A DNA stretch of 64,000 nt from positions 5,997,333 to 6,061,332 of the forward strand of contig CM034543.1 of the NCBI GenBank assembly GCA_020002185.1. Reading direction: 5' to 3'. Under the pieces are notes generated by a model. The model worked only from the letters and a program-made list of their open reading frames with translations. It did not search any database and had not been told where the DNA came from. Positions 41,257 to 52,676 of the stretch are shown piece by piece. The translations under genes were made by a program, and so were the position numbers. The number at the start of each line of letters is the position of its first letter. Position 1 is the first letter of the stretch. The DNA comes from Paraescarpia echinospica. Its lineage: Eukaryota > Annelida > Polychaeta > Sabellida > Siboglinidae.

Positions 41257-43228
41257 AGCAGTTCAGGAGAAATTTCCACAAAGGAAGATATAAGGAAATG
41301 AGGAAATATTTAGCAAAGATAGACTGGAATAATACACTGAAGAATAAGACAGCAACAGAATGCTGGAATATCGTAAAGAATGAAATAGAGTGCATCGTAG
41401 ATAAATTTGTTCCCTTAAAAAAACAAGGGAAACGGACCAGAAAGAAATACTTATCGAAAGAAGCCATTAGAAAAATTAAGTATATACAAATGATGTGGAA
41501 GTCATATTGACGTACTGGCAATGACGAAGACTACAACATTTATAAAGAAGCACTAAACCAAGCTACAGCTGAAATTAGAAATTCAAAGAGAAGCTATGAA
41601 CATAAATTAGCTTGTAATATAAAACATGACAGCAAGAGTTTTTATGCGTATGTTCGAAGCAAACAGAAAGTTCAGGATAAGGTCGGTCCTCTAGAAGATA
41701 GTGCTGGAAATATAATATCAGAAGGATTCTTAATGGCTGAAGACCTAAATGAGTATTTTAGTTCAGTGTTTACCAGAGAAGACACCAGTTCACTGCCAGT
41801 ACCAGAGGCTAAGTTCAAGGGGGCAGAATCAGACTATTTAAGACAGTTAATTGTAACCCCAGAAATGGTAGCTAAGAAAATTAGGGCTATGAAGGAAAAT
41901 AAATCACCTGGAGTGGATGGTATTCCACCCAAACTACTTGTGGAAATTATAGAACAAATTAGATTACCGCTTGCAACAGTTTTCAACTTGTCATTAGAAG
42001 AGGGAGTGGTTCCTTTAGAATGGAAAGAAGCAAACATTATACCGTTATTTAAAAAAGGTTCGAGAAACAAGTCAGAGAACTATAGACCAGTGAGTTTAAC
42101 ATCAGTGATTTGTAAATTATTAGAAAGACTAATTAAAGATCACATGGTGGATTTTCTTGTTAAACATAACTTGATAAACCCATCTCAACGTGGGTTTCTA
42201 AAAGCGAGGTCATGCTTAACAAATATGTTATGTTTTTTGGAAGATATCACTAAGTGGGTAGATGATGGATCACCAGTAGATATCATCTACTTAGATTTTC
42301 AAAAAGCTTTCGACAAAGTGCCACATCAGAGATTACTGCTTAAACTAAAAGCCCATGGCATAGGAAATGGTATAATTAACTGGATAGAAAAATGGCTGAT
42401 TGACAGAAGACAACGGGTAGTTGTTGATGGGGAGGCTTCAAACTGGAAATCAGTTTTGAGTGGGGTTCCACAGGGATCAGTACTGGGACCTATATTATTC
42501 TTAATATATATAAACGATTTGGACGATGATATAGCTAGCAAGGTGTTGAAATTTGCAGATGATACAAAAGTGTTTAGAAGGATTAAAAGTGATGGGGATA
42601 GACAGCATTTACAAGATGATCTTGACAGGTTGATCAAATGGTCTGAAAAGTGGCAAATGTTGTTCAATTTTGGGAAATGTAAATGCCTCCACACAGGACA
42701 TGGGAACGAATATGTAGAATATACAATGGGGGGAACTGTACTAAGTACTACTGTAAAAGAAAAAGACTTAGGGCTGACAATTAGTGCTGACATGAAGGTT
42801 TCAGAGCAGTGTGGAATTGCAGCTTCAAAGGGAAATCAAATCCTTGGATTGATTAGGCGAAATATAGCATATAAAGAAAAAGAACTAATGATACCGCTGT
42901 ACAAAACAATAGTTAGGCCTCATTTAGAATATTGTAATCAAGCGTGGAGGCCATACCGTAAGAAGGACATAGATATGCTAGAAAGAGTACAGAGGAGAGC
43001 GACTAAAATGATACCAAAACTGAGGGATCTTAGTTATGAAAAACGCCTAAAAGAATGTGGTTTAACAACATTAGAGACCAGGAGATTGAGAGGAGATCAG
43101 ATAGAAGTGTTTAAAATATTGAATGGTTATGAAAATATTGATAGAAATTTGTTTTTTTCAGTTAAGAAAGATAGAAAGACTAGAGGACATGAAGTTACAT
43201 TAATAAAGGAGCAGTGTAGATTATACGT
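41257..43228 (+). pseudogene. CR1-type LINE copy C, first part (split by Ty3 element)
   Basis: Starts inside ORF2 (QFRRNFHKGRYKEMRKYLAK) and has an open 516-codon frame from 41733. It includes SPGVDGIPPKLL, YRPVSLTSVICKLLERL, AFDKVPHQRLLLKLKA, GVPQGSVLGP and KFADDTKVF, with the F-A-D-D catalytic pair. One in-frame stop separates the upstream part near 41508. The frame is cut at 43228 by the Ty3 insertion and resumes at 47982. Confidence 0.93.
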
Positions 43229-43403
43229 TGTTATGCTTTATAAAGCAGCATATTGCTTGTTTAATTGGAACTGGAAATACTAGACATGTGCAACTCGAAT
43301 TTGACCGGAAGACAACAACCCTTTATTACCATCAACGGTGTAAGAGCTCACTGTGGTATGTAGCTGTATAACGTACAAGTTATAACGATCCTGATACATG
43401 ATA
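43229..43403 (-). repeat. 3' LTR of the Ty3 element
   Basis: 175 bp. On the minus strand it starts TATCATGTATC (a TG-to-TA change versus the other LTR) and ends GCATAACA. Confidence 0.93.
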
Positions 43404-43413
43404 TCCCTCCTTT
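43404..43413 (-). promoter_or_regulatory. Polypurine tract of the Ty3 element
   Basis: AAAGGAGGGA on the minus strand directly before the 3' LTR, as expected for the plus-strand primer. Confidence 0.85.
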
Positions 43414-43626
43414 AAGACTACAAAAAACCTGTATTCATAAACTCAAAAACACATTCATCAGCTTTAACGAATGTTCGCTGTGGATAAATCGATATCAAGC
43501 GAGTAGCAAACTAGGCTAAAAGTCACATTATATCGACTATCAAAAATCACATAGAATGTCACATAATGGTTACTTGCGAAACAGATCAATAATACTACCA
43601 ATGTCAAATAGTATTGAAAAACACAA

Positions 43627-44667
43627 TTAAATGTCAAATCGCATAGGCTTTCTGATTGCACGACCGTATCTAGAGAATCGTTCATTCTGTGGAATCTCTT
43701 CTTGCGGAGGTGGCTCAGCGACGACTCTTCGTGGCGGCACAGCGACGAGTCTTCGTGGCGATGGCACGTCTGGCGGTACCGGCATCTGAAGAGCGTTACA
43801 TTCTCCTCGAACGTCGGGATCGTCCATCTGAGGAAGAATCAGCGGCGGCTGCTCGCGTGTCCTCCGTAGATGACGACGATTGCGACGGAGTTCTCCTCCC
43901 TCATGCTGGATCACGTATGACCTCGGACTCTCGTGTGTCCGCTGAACGATAGCGGGATCCCAGCCCCACTTTCTCTGGACTCGTACTACATCACCAGGTT
44001 TCAACGGCTTCAATGATGTAGCACCGTGGTCATAGTCTTGTTTGAACCGTGTCTGTCTGTCTGTCAAGTCCTGTTTCGCGTTTACGACTCGCGGCTCAAG
44101 AACGGCTTTGGTTGTCGGCAACTTTGACCTCAGTAGTCTGCTCATTGCCAGTTGTGCCGGTGCATAGCGGAGTCCACTGATCGGCGTGTTCCTGTATTCT
44201 AGCATCGCTATGTAGGGATCACGACCCTCTTCGTCTGCCTTCTTGAGGAGCGATTTCAACGTTTGCACGACTCGCTCTGCCTGCCCATTCGATTGAGCAT
44301 ATGTTGGGCTCGATGTAGTCACTGTGATACCCCAACTCTTCGCGAATTGCCGAAAACTATAGCTACCAAACGGTTGGTTGTCTGCTACGATCTCTTCGGG
44401 TATTCCATGACGTGCACTGATGCTCTTAACATGCGAGATGACAGATTCGCTTGTCTTGTTCTCGAGCAGTGCCAACTCGGGATACTTCGAATAATAGTCA
44501 ACCACTACAAGGTAGTCTCGACCTTTGAACGACATAATGTCCATTGCGACTTTCCGGAACGGGCCGTCTGGGATTTCGTGTGCTATCATCGGCTCCTTCT
44601 GATTACTCCGGGCGAACTGTAGGCATGTTTTGCACCTCGAGACAGTGTCCTCGATTGCTCTGGACAT
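43627..44667 (-). pseudogene. Ty3 pol: integrase
   Basis: 346 codons open from MSRAIEDTVSRCKTC (the Cys pair of the zinc-binding HHCC, with the His pair just upstream in the preceding frame). The catalytic core has FRKVAMDIMSFKGRDYLVVV, VADNQPFGSY and SPTYAQSNGQAERVVQTLKS, giving the D, D and E of a DDE integrase. The C-terminal part carries WGWDPAIVQRTHESPRSYVI, the usual SH3-like tail. A TGA where relatives have Trp splits it from the upstream frame. No chromodomain is seen. Confidence 0.93.
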
Positions 44668-44673
44668 TCCCGG

Positions 44674-45507
44674 TCAGAAGATAGCTGATCTAGCTCGAGA
44701 TTTCGTCTTCTCCATCCCCATGTGTGGTTCGTGCAGCACTTCCAGCATGTCCGACCTCATCGACTCTGGAATGACAATTCGTTCGCCTGCAAACACGAGT
44801 CCGTCGTCTGCACTCATCTCATCTCTCATGTTCCAGTACGGTCTCACGTCCTCTGGTACAGCTGCCCTGGACTCTGGCCAGCCGTTCATCACGACCTGAA
44901 GTAGTCGCTGAAGAGTCACGTCATTGCCTGTAGCACTTCGGATTTGCTCGAGTCGCCCTGTACTTGCTGGGAAGTTCTTTGTAACGCTGTGGACCATAAT
45001 CTCAATATCGTCAATGAGCTCATTGTCTGGCTCACCCTCTATGTAAGCACGTGAGAGAGCGTCGGCTACGTACAGCAGCTTCCCTGGTACATATGACAGG
45101 TTTATCTCGTATCGCTGTAGCTTCAACATCATTCGTTGTACGCGTGCCGTTGCGTTTCCGATCGGTTTCTTCATTATAATCTCAAGCGGCTTATGATCAG
45201 TCTGCGCTTCGATTTCCTTGCCATAAATGTACTGATGAAACCTGGAAGTCGCGAAAACGACCGCTAACAGTTCTTTCTCCAACTGTGCGTAGTGTAGCTC
45301 TGCACCGACTAGTGCCCTTGACGCATAAGCAACAACCTGCCCTTCTTGTAGAAGACACGCCCCATGTCCACTCTTTGACGCGTCCGACTGCAACGTTACT
45401 GGTTTGTTCACGTCGTAGAACCTCAGCACTGGCAAACTGCTTAGAATTGTCTTCAACTCGTTAGAATTGTCTTCAACTCGTCTGTATGCTCTTGTGTCCA
45501 ACACCAC
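44674..45507 (-). pseudogene. Ty3 pol: RNase H and zinc-binding start of integrase
   Basis: 277 codons: PVTLQSDASKSGHGACLLQ and AYASRALVGAELHYAQLEKE, then LLAVVFATSRFHQYIYG, QTDHKPLEIIMKK and LSYVPGKLLYVADALSRAY, the RNase H block in Ty3 elements. It ends in LHEPHMGMEKTKSRARSAIF followed by a premature TGA. An exact 20-bp tandem duplication (45441-45460 and 45461-45480) shifts the frame between this segment and the reverse-transcriptase segment. Confidence 0.93.
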
Positions 45508-47690
45508 GCCACGTCCTCTTTCAGCAGCGCACGTAGAGGACCAGTGATGTGCGACTCTCGCGGGATGAACTTTGCCTGATACTTCACAACGTTCAGAAAC
45601 CTCAGGACTGCGCGCTTGTCCTCAGGCAGTGGCACATCGACGATGGCTCTCACTTTGCTAGGGTCTGGGCTGAGGCCTGCTTCCGATACTATATGTCCCA
45701 TGTACAGCACCTCATTGACCTTCAACTGCACTTTTGACGAGTTGAACTTCACGTTTCGTTCTCTTGCCCTCTGGAAAACAGCACGCATGATGGCATCGTG
45801 ATCTTGTTCATCATCCCCCGCGACGATGATGTCATCGGCTATCACGTACGCTCCTTTGATGTCACCAAACGTTAGTAGCATGCGTTTCTGCAGTACTTCA
45901 CTGGCTGAACTGATGCCAAACGGCATGCGCAGAAACCTTTTTCTGCCCCATGGCGTGTGGAACGTGCAGAGGTAACTGGACTCATCCGACAGTCTGACGT
46001 GCCAGTACGCCATCGACATATCTATCACTGAAAACACTTTCTTTCCAGCTAGACGCGACTGCACATCCTCAGGAGTCGGGATCTCGAAATGTTCACGCTT
46101 AATCGCTCTATTGAGTGGTTTCGGGTCAAGACATAATCTCAACGATCCATTCCGCTTCTCCGTTATGACCAAGTTATTCACCCATGGTGTAGGTTGTTCT
46201 ACATCTGCGACGATTCCATCCCTCTCTAACTTGTCTAGAGCCTTCTTTAAACTCTCCACTCTGGTGTATGGCAGTTTCCTGGTTGCCTGGACTACCGGCT
46301 TTACGTCCTCTTTCAGCTCGATATGATACGGATGCTCAAGTTCTCCAACTCCAGTGAACACGTCTTCATATTCGTTCATCAGAGTGTCACTCGTTAGTGG
46401 CTTCTCACGCGACATCTCGCCCACTCGTTTGACAAGTCCCAATGATTCGCACGCTCGACATCCAAGTAGTGGCACATTGGTGTGCGTAGTGACAAAGAAC
46501 TCGATCAGTGTCGGTTTGTCCGCGTTCTCTGGTATGCACAGAAGCTTGACCGTGCCGGCTGGCTTCACTTTGACGTCATTCACGAATGCCGACAGTATCG
46601 TCTTTGTAGGCTGCAAGGCTGCATTCGGCTTTAGTGTCTCGTAGATCGTCATAGGCAACACATTCGCCTGTGCGCCAGTGTCCAACTTGAAGTTTATCTG
46701 CTGGCTGCCAATCATCATCTTCGTCATCCAGTCATCATCATGAGTATTGTGTGCATGCACGTCCAAGAATAACGAACCCAGATACAGACATTCATTACTC
46801 TCACATTGTTCATTGTTCACCATCCGCACCTTCCTATCGACTGTAGCAGTGCGGTGGTGTTCGCACATTACTGCGAAGTGGTTCCACCCCTTGCAACGGT
46901 TACACTGTTTACCGTACGCAGGGCATGACTTTGGTGGGTGTGACCTGCTACAGAATTTGCAGCGAATGCTTCCCTGTGTAGCCCGTGGTCTCGGTGTACT
47001 ATTATAACCACCCACAGTGTCATTGTTAGTTCCCTTGATACCCCTGCCAACTGCATGGGAGCCCTTGCTAAACGTGCTTGAACGAGATCTCTGCTTCACT
47101 ACATTCACTTTAGCTTCTGGCTTTCCTTCAGACGCCATGACCTTCAGTTGCGCTCTTGTCGTCTCGGCTGCATGGCACACATCTAATGCCTTAGCTAGCG
47201 ACAGATCTGACTCTCTCAAAAGTCTCTCTTTAACACGCTCGTCATTGACGCTGAACACTATCTTGTCACGGATCATCAGATCCTCCTGGTCACCAAATTC
47301 ACACATTTTAGCTTTCATTCTCAAGTCCTTGATCCACTGATCCACTTGTTCCCCATTGCCTTGATTGCGAGACCAGAAACAATATCGTTCGTAAACTGTA
47401 TTTTTACGTGGTTTGCAGTAGTGACGGAATTTGTCTAGCACCGTTTCCCAGTTGTCTCTATCTTCTGCTGGTGGGACGTTAGCAGGTCCTGCTGGTTTGA
47501 ACTCAAACTGGTTGAATACTTCCTGGGCTTCCGGTCCAGCAGTATGTAGTAGTATGGCCACTTGGACAGCTTTAGGCTTCTTGTTCAATTCACACGCTGT
47601 GTAAAATGTCCTAAACTGCTGCTCCCAACTTCTCCATGCCTCATCTAAGTTGCTGGCATCGAACGCAATACTACGTTGACAGTGACTCGA
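45453..47690 (-). pseudogene. Ty3 gag, protease and reverse transcriptase
   Basis: About 740 codons. Gag begins near 47690 (FDASNLDEAWRSWEQQFR) and an in-frame TGA just downstream of the only nearby ATG breaks its N-terminus. It ends in a zinc knuckle pair (CKFCSRSHPPKSCPAYGK and CNRCKGWNHFAVMC). Protease has KLDTGAQANVLPM. Reverse transcriptase has LRLCLDPKPLNRAIKR, FSVIDMSMAYWHV, FLRMPFGISSASE and YVIADDIIVAG (A-D-D-D-type core). The order and knuckle type suggest a Mag-like or related animal Ty3 lineage. Confidence 0.93.
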
Positions 47691-47788
47691 CGTTTTGACA
47701 CACAGTTCAGTTCAATTTTTAGTCATCACTTCAAACTTCACCAACACAGTTTTTCCGACCAACACATCCTACCCTAATAGTTTGTGTA

Positions 47789-47806
47789 GTTTGTCTTCTG
47801 ACACCA
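47789..47806 (-). promoter_or_regulatory. Primer binding site of the Ty3 element
   Basis: TGGTGTCAGAAGACAAAC directly follows the 5' LTR on the minus strand. TGGTGTCAGAAG complements a tRNA 3' end (CTTCTGACACCA), most like a leucine tRNA. The tRNA identity is inferred. Confidence 0.8.
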
Positions 47807-47981
47807 TGTTATGCTTTATAAAGCAGCATATTGCTTGTTTAATTGGAGCTGGAAACACTAGTCATGTGCAACTCGAATTTGACCGGAAGACAACAACCCT
47901 TTATTACCATTAACGGTGTAAGAGCTCACTGTAGTAAGTAGCTGTATAACGTACCAGTTATAACGATCCTGATACATGACA
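47807..47981 (-). repeat. 5' LTR of the Ty3 element
   Basis: 175 bp, TGTCATGTATC...GCATAACA on the minus strand, canonical TG...CA ends. Confidence 0.95.
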
Positions 47982-48209
47982 GACGTGAGAAAGTTCTCAT
48001 TTTCACAAAGGACTGTGAATGAATGGAACAGATTATCTGATGATTGTGTGGGTGCTAGTAGTGTGAATATGTTTAACAATAAAATCGACACATACCTCAG
48101 AAGGGCTGGATATATGTAGATAAAAGGGTTGGACTCTCGATAAGCCAAAGGGCTTCCTTGTCCACCTGCCATCTAGAGTTAATTCTCTGGATGGCAATCT
48201 TGTTAAATC
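47982..48209 (+). pseudogene. CR1-type LINE copy C, 3' remainder
   Basis: Resumes the frame broken at 43228. It reads FSFSQRTVNEWNRLSDDCVG, ASSVNMF and the 3' UTR (TCTAGAGTTAATTCTCTGG), ending CAATCTTGTTAAATC. The 3' end matches copies A and B. Confidence 0.93.
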
Positions 48210-48214
48210 TTTAA

Positions 48215-48425
48215 ACTTATATATGCCGTCATCTAAAAACCTTTTTAATACTGAATATCCTCCTTAGTTTCTTAGCAATTCTATCCATATGTTGATGTCT
48301 TTTGCTCGATACGTGACAACGATAACGCTTAATCCCTTGGATTTGGTGAGCCACTGAGCTCTGATTTTTCGAGGATATTGGCGCTAAAAAAGTAATTCCA
48401 TTATTATTATTATTATACGTTAATA
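48215..48425 (+). pseudogene. LINE 3' UTR with (ATT)n tail
   Basis: Resembles the 31.8-31.9 kb 3' UTR: GAGCTCTGATTTTT(C)GAGG, TTGGCGCTA, then AATTCCATTATTATTATTAT. Confidence 0.55.
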
Positions 48426-48429
48426 ACAC

Positions 48430-49197
48430 TTATGTTATGAAATCGGCCTTGACAACCTAGTATTAAATGAGTGAGTTGTCCCATGTTTCGCTCGGTGTTC
48501 CGCAGCCACATTCGCCCGGGAGACTCACCTGTGAGAGACAGGTAAGAACACAGAGATCTCTACATGTCTGTTTCCTCATGATGACGACGTCGACACAGAC
48601 CACAGGTCGACACAGAAACACGGTCTGAAAAGAGCGACGGTAGTCTTGTACTGCTACTCGATGAGGGGGAAATTTCAGTTTATTTCACTGTATTTTCGTA
48701 TTCAACAGGATGTGTCTGGTCAGCTATACATATTTTCTACTGGTGAAAATAAACGTGAGTATTCTCGTTTGTCGCACCAACTCTGAGGTATAGACATCCT
48801 GCGAGACCGCTCGTCAGAGGTTTGAGGCTATTTTTAATATACCTGGTGTCGGCAAAACGTGTGCATTGACCTGCATCATTGCTAGTCAGCACAACGAGCA
48901 CATCACGGCTCAGGTGACACGAACACAAAATAGTCTCACACTGTCAGTCTCTGTAACACGTCTTTTACGGTGCGCCACGCAGGCGGTGACACGAACTACA
49001 ACTAGATATCAGACCTACTCCAACAGCGGTAAAGAAGTTCACTGTCGTTTTAGCTGAGTGCACAATTTGTTTTACAAAAGAAGAGTACGAGTCTGAATGG
49101 AAGTTTTTAAGCCGTATTTTTATAGATACTTAGCGAAAATCACGTTCACGTATCAACCTACTTTTGCTTATGATATTACATTAGACGGAATGTTCCA
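48430..49197. other. Nothing recognised
   Basis: Only short chance open frames. Confidence 0.4.
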
Positions 49198-49198
49198 T

Positions 49199-49474
49199 TG
49201 CATAGGCGGATCTTGGGGGGCCTGGGGGCACGTGCCCCCCTAGACCATATGAATTCGGCGTGTCCGCAGACGTTTTATAATGGGCCCACGCGATGTGCCG
49301 CCCTAGACCGTTTGAAATGTGCCCCCGTTCAGGTTATTAATAATACGGTGAAGTTACGGCGACGAAAATTTTTCAACAGCACCCCACCCGAAAAAAAATT
49401 GGACTACACCATTTGGTTCAGCCGCCAGTGGAGGTTATAGTACCCCTAGACTCGATTTCTGGATCCGCCCCTGT
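49199..49474. mobile_element. hAT-type MITE (CAGGGGCGGATCC ends)
   Basis: The right end CTGGATCCGCCCCTG is the complement of CAGGGGCGGATCCAG, a well-known hAT-type MITE terminus. The left end CATAGGCGGATCTTGGGGGG is a slightly changed partner. The interior is about 275 bp and GC-rich with CCCCCTAGACC repeats. No coding sequence. The flanking 8 bp do not match cleanly. Confidence 0.65.
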
Positions 49475-52400
49475 ATTGAATGGGTGTTGCTATTTTTGTA
49501 ACACTTGAAAAATGTGCACACAATTATTGCGTCTGATGTTTGACCTTTGCTAAAGTGAACGTTAGAGCGGTTGCCAGTTATCTTAGATTACGAAATTAAT
49601 CTAAAAAAATAATATCGGGGTACCTAAATGTTAACCAGCTGTCATACATGCTATGATCTGTCCAGGACGTTTACCGGTCACAAACTGCCCGGATGACCCT
49701 TTCTCTTGTGAATTTTACTGTGTAGATGGCTATTTTGCGAAAATTGTGTCTGGGCTTTTTTCTAACGATAGCTAAATTTAGGGTCAGTGTATGTAGAATA
49801 ATAACACCCATATCTGAAATAAAATATTATAGATAGCATTGAATGGAAAACATAATATCAAAATATATAAATATTTAGTTTGGTTTCGCGAACGATGGTG
49901 TACATTATAGTAGTTCAAACCTTATCTACGTGGCAAATAACAACTATTTATGTCTCAAAAAATCCCATTTAATTTCCAAATAATATAACACTAGGTTGTC
50001 TAAAAAGGCGATGTAATATTTTGCATAGAAAACGAAACAAATCACTACCCTCTTACTTTTGTTACCTCAAACACAATTGACTATTATAATACATCTACTA
50101 ATTAGAGGGTTACATAGCTAATTATTGTATCAATATGTTTGGAGTAGTTAATTACGTATTACTTGCAACACATGATACATGTCACATTTTGTATTTCAAA
50201 CACATTCCTGTTTCCATCCAAATAAAATACCACTAAATGATTAGATAGACACTGTGATATAATATATAGAAAAACAAACATGTTCGACGGATGTGATGTA
50301 GTAGGCCCTGTATATGATACTTGTCTAACCAGAACCACGAACATGGTTTTTCAGATTATGTCTTCGAATTAATGTAGTTACATTTTTTGAGATAAATGTA
50401 TATATCGTCATTTGACACGCTGTGATTGTTTGGTAGTACTTATAATATTTCGTGAAATGGGCCTGCTTTCGTTTCGGCGAACAATGAATCATAGAAACCA
50501 ACATACGTTGTCAGTAGTGTAACCGCTTCAACTAGATTATGAGCCGTTGTTTCACAATAAGCCAACATATAAATGATATAATATGTATTCAAACAGAACA
50601 TACCTTCTGTGGCCAGTGAATGACGTTAGTATCGAGTTAAAATAGAGAATGGAGCAGCTTACAAATAAACGTTCTCTGCCTGGCAACTCAGAGCCGCATT
50701 CCGGAATCTCTATGTGTTGCAGTGATATGATATGACCTACATTTGGCCTTCGCTTGCTTGGGTTATTTCTGTACAGGGAAAGCCCACGAGTCACAACATG
50801 GCTGTTTGGTTTGCTACGTTGGAGTCAACTCTCTATGGAGTATTTGTTGCGTGACACTGTTCACAATTAAAGGCAGGTTGTCCGTTCCGATAAATAATGA
50901 TTAATAGGAGGTTTGCTGAATCATATGTGATTAACACCAATTTGTTCTGAAGCGTGGGAATTAGTCAATTTCAAAGCAACATGTGCCAATAAACACAAAC
51001 TGCCAATGGCTGGCTGTCTACAAATCGAATGTTTTGTTCGTATGCCCACGCCTTGTGTCCTTGATAATAATAGCCCTACTTAACCTGACTACCTGTTCGT
51101 AATAATATATATATATATATAAAAACTGGCGTGGTGCCTGAGCTAGTGCCTGTGAATATCAGTCATAACTGGAAACATATGCATGTATGAATGAAAACAA
51201 AAAGGCATTCCATTTAATACAGTGTAATAATAGGCCTGAATTGCCGAAGAGCCCCATACATGAAAATCACAATCACGATTGTTTACAACTTCCATAGTAG
51301 GGGCGTCATTATCAAGTTGATTTTGCATTTGACAATTTGAAAAAACTGGATTGTAATGGTGACGAAGTTGCTATAGACCTATGTTGTTTGTTGGAGCTTT
51401 GGTTATGTGCCGCAACCAAGTTCGTGGTTATTTGCCTGTTTGTGGTTATATGTCAATGTTGTTAAATCAATTGAATACTCTGGTTTTCGTTTTCCTGTTA
51501 TTTCTATCGTGTTAAAAAAAGTAAATGTGATTTCCAAAGACACCAATAACACGGCACAACAACAAACATGTGCAGTCTCATGCAATGTTTAACCTATACT
51601 ACTTACAGAGAAAGCAAGTCGGAGAAATTACGTTCTAAAGGAGACTTGACAATTGATGTGTTCGCCTGAAGGAATATTACATCAAAAGCATATTTTGTTT
51701 ACTTATAGACAGTTACCTTTAAGTAATTTTAAGGAAAGGATAGTGCGTATCATAATTTCTTAGCTGCAGTTACTCTTAAAATCAATCAGTCTGCCTCTCG
51801 TTTTAGGCCTGTGTCTCAAAACATGTTTTACTGCTATGAGACACATTTAACATTATATTATGTTCGTTACTCGTTAGTTACGCCATGCTGAATGCAGTAG
51901 GAATAAGGTATCGACTTCACGATATGGCGATTAGGTAGACGCTATGAATAGACCGATTGTGCTGTCGTCAACGCATTTCATCAGTTCAGTAATTCTATTC
52001 AGCTTGTCACTTCACACATCAGCAAACATGTTGGCTCCGAGACCAACTCGCCGTCTTTGTATGGTATCTGAAAGACGCCGAATGCTTTAATAACTGCTCT
52101 GATAACGGACCATCTCAAAACACGTCGATCGACACTACATCAGAGAGTTTCAGCAATGCAGCGGTGTAATGACCAGAAGGTGCACTCGCACCGGACGCCG
52201 GGTCAGGGGGCGTCCAATCGATTGACAACTTACTCACCAAGCGGATAGTATCGTTTGACACGCAATTCTGCTCTTCAGTTGCCGCAATCACAGTATGAAC
52301 TTGGCTGGTGTCAAGTCTACCGCCAGGAACCACCTGTTGTGACATTCTTCAACAATTAATTGGTATCTGTTTTTCGGAAGTTCAATTCTGTGATTGGGGA

Positions 52401-52572
52401 TATGAAGGCAGACGGGGCCCACCACAGTTAGACTGGAGTTCGATGATAACCCGATTTTGGCCCTGATGTGCCAGAGTAAAAACTATCGTAGATAATACTG
52501 AATGTTTCGATGACATTGTGGGGCTACTTAATAAATTATACTGTTTGGGGATCTTAATGAATCACCTGCAAC
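49475..52572. other. 3.1 kb without a recognised gene
   Basis: Read on both strands. Short open frames lack domains or splice support. A (TA)n patch lies at 51105-51120. It may hold unrecognised exons or old repeats. Confidence 0.4.
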
Positions 52573-52676
52573 GAGGAGCATTCACTCACTCACTCACTCA
52601 CTCACTCACTCACTCACTCACTCACTCACTCACCCACCCACCCACCCACCCACCCACCCACCCACTCACTCACTCA
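52573..52676. repeat. (CACT)n/(CACC)n tail of the RTE-type LINE
   Basis: CACT x ~14, then CACC x ~9, then CACT. It lies exactly at the 3' end of the minus-strand LINE, where RTE-type elements carry microsatellite tails (here (AGTG)n on the element strand). Confidence 0.85.

Larger units (their letters stand above)
43229..47981 (-). mobile_element. Ty3-type LTR retrotransposon inserted in LINE copy C
   Basis: Two 175-bp LTRs flank an internal region with gag-pol on the minus strand. Flanks are TACGT (43224-43228) and GACGT (47982-47986), a 5-bp target-site duplication with one change. Removing the element and one flank restores LINE alignment at the right length. The LTRs differ at about 8 of 175 positions (4.6 percent), so the insertion is not brand new. 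Gene order is gag, protease, reverse transcriptase, RNase H, integrase: a Ty3-type order. No envelope gene is seen. Confidence 0.96.

Noticed and set aside
39472..48209. Twin-priming (5' inversion) product of one LINE insertion
   Set aside because: Both inverted copies have complete 3' ends, so two copies are needed.
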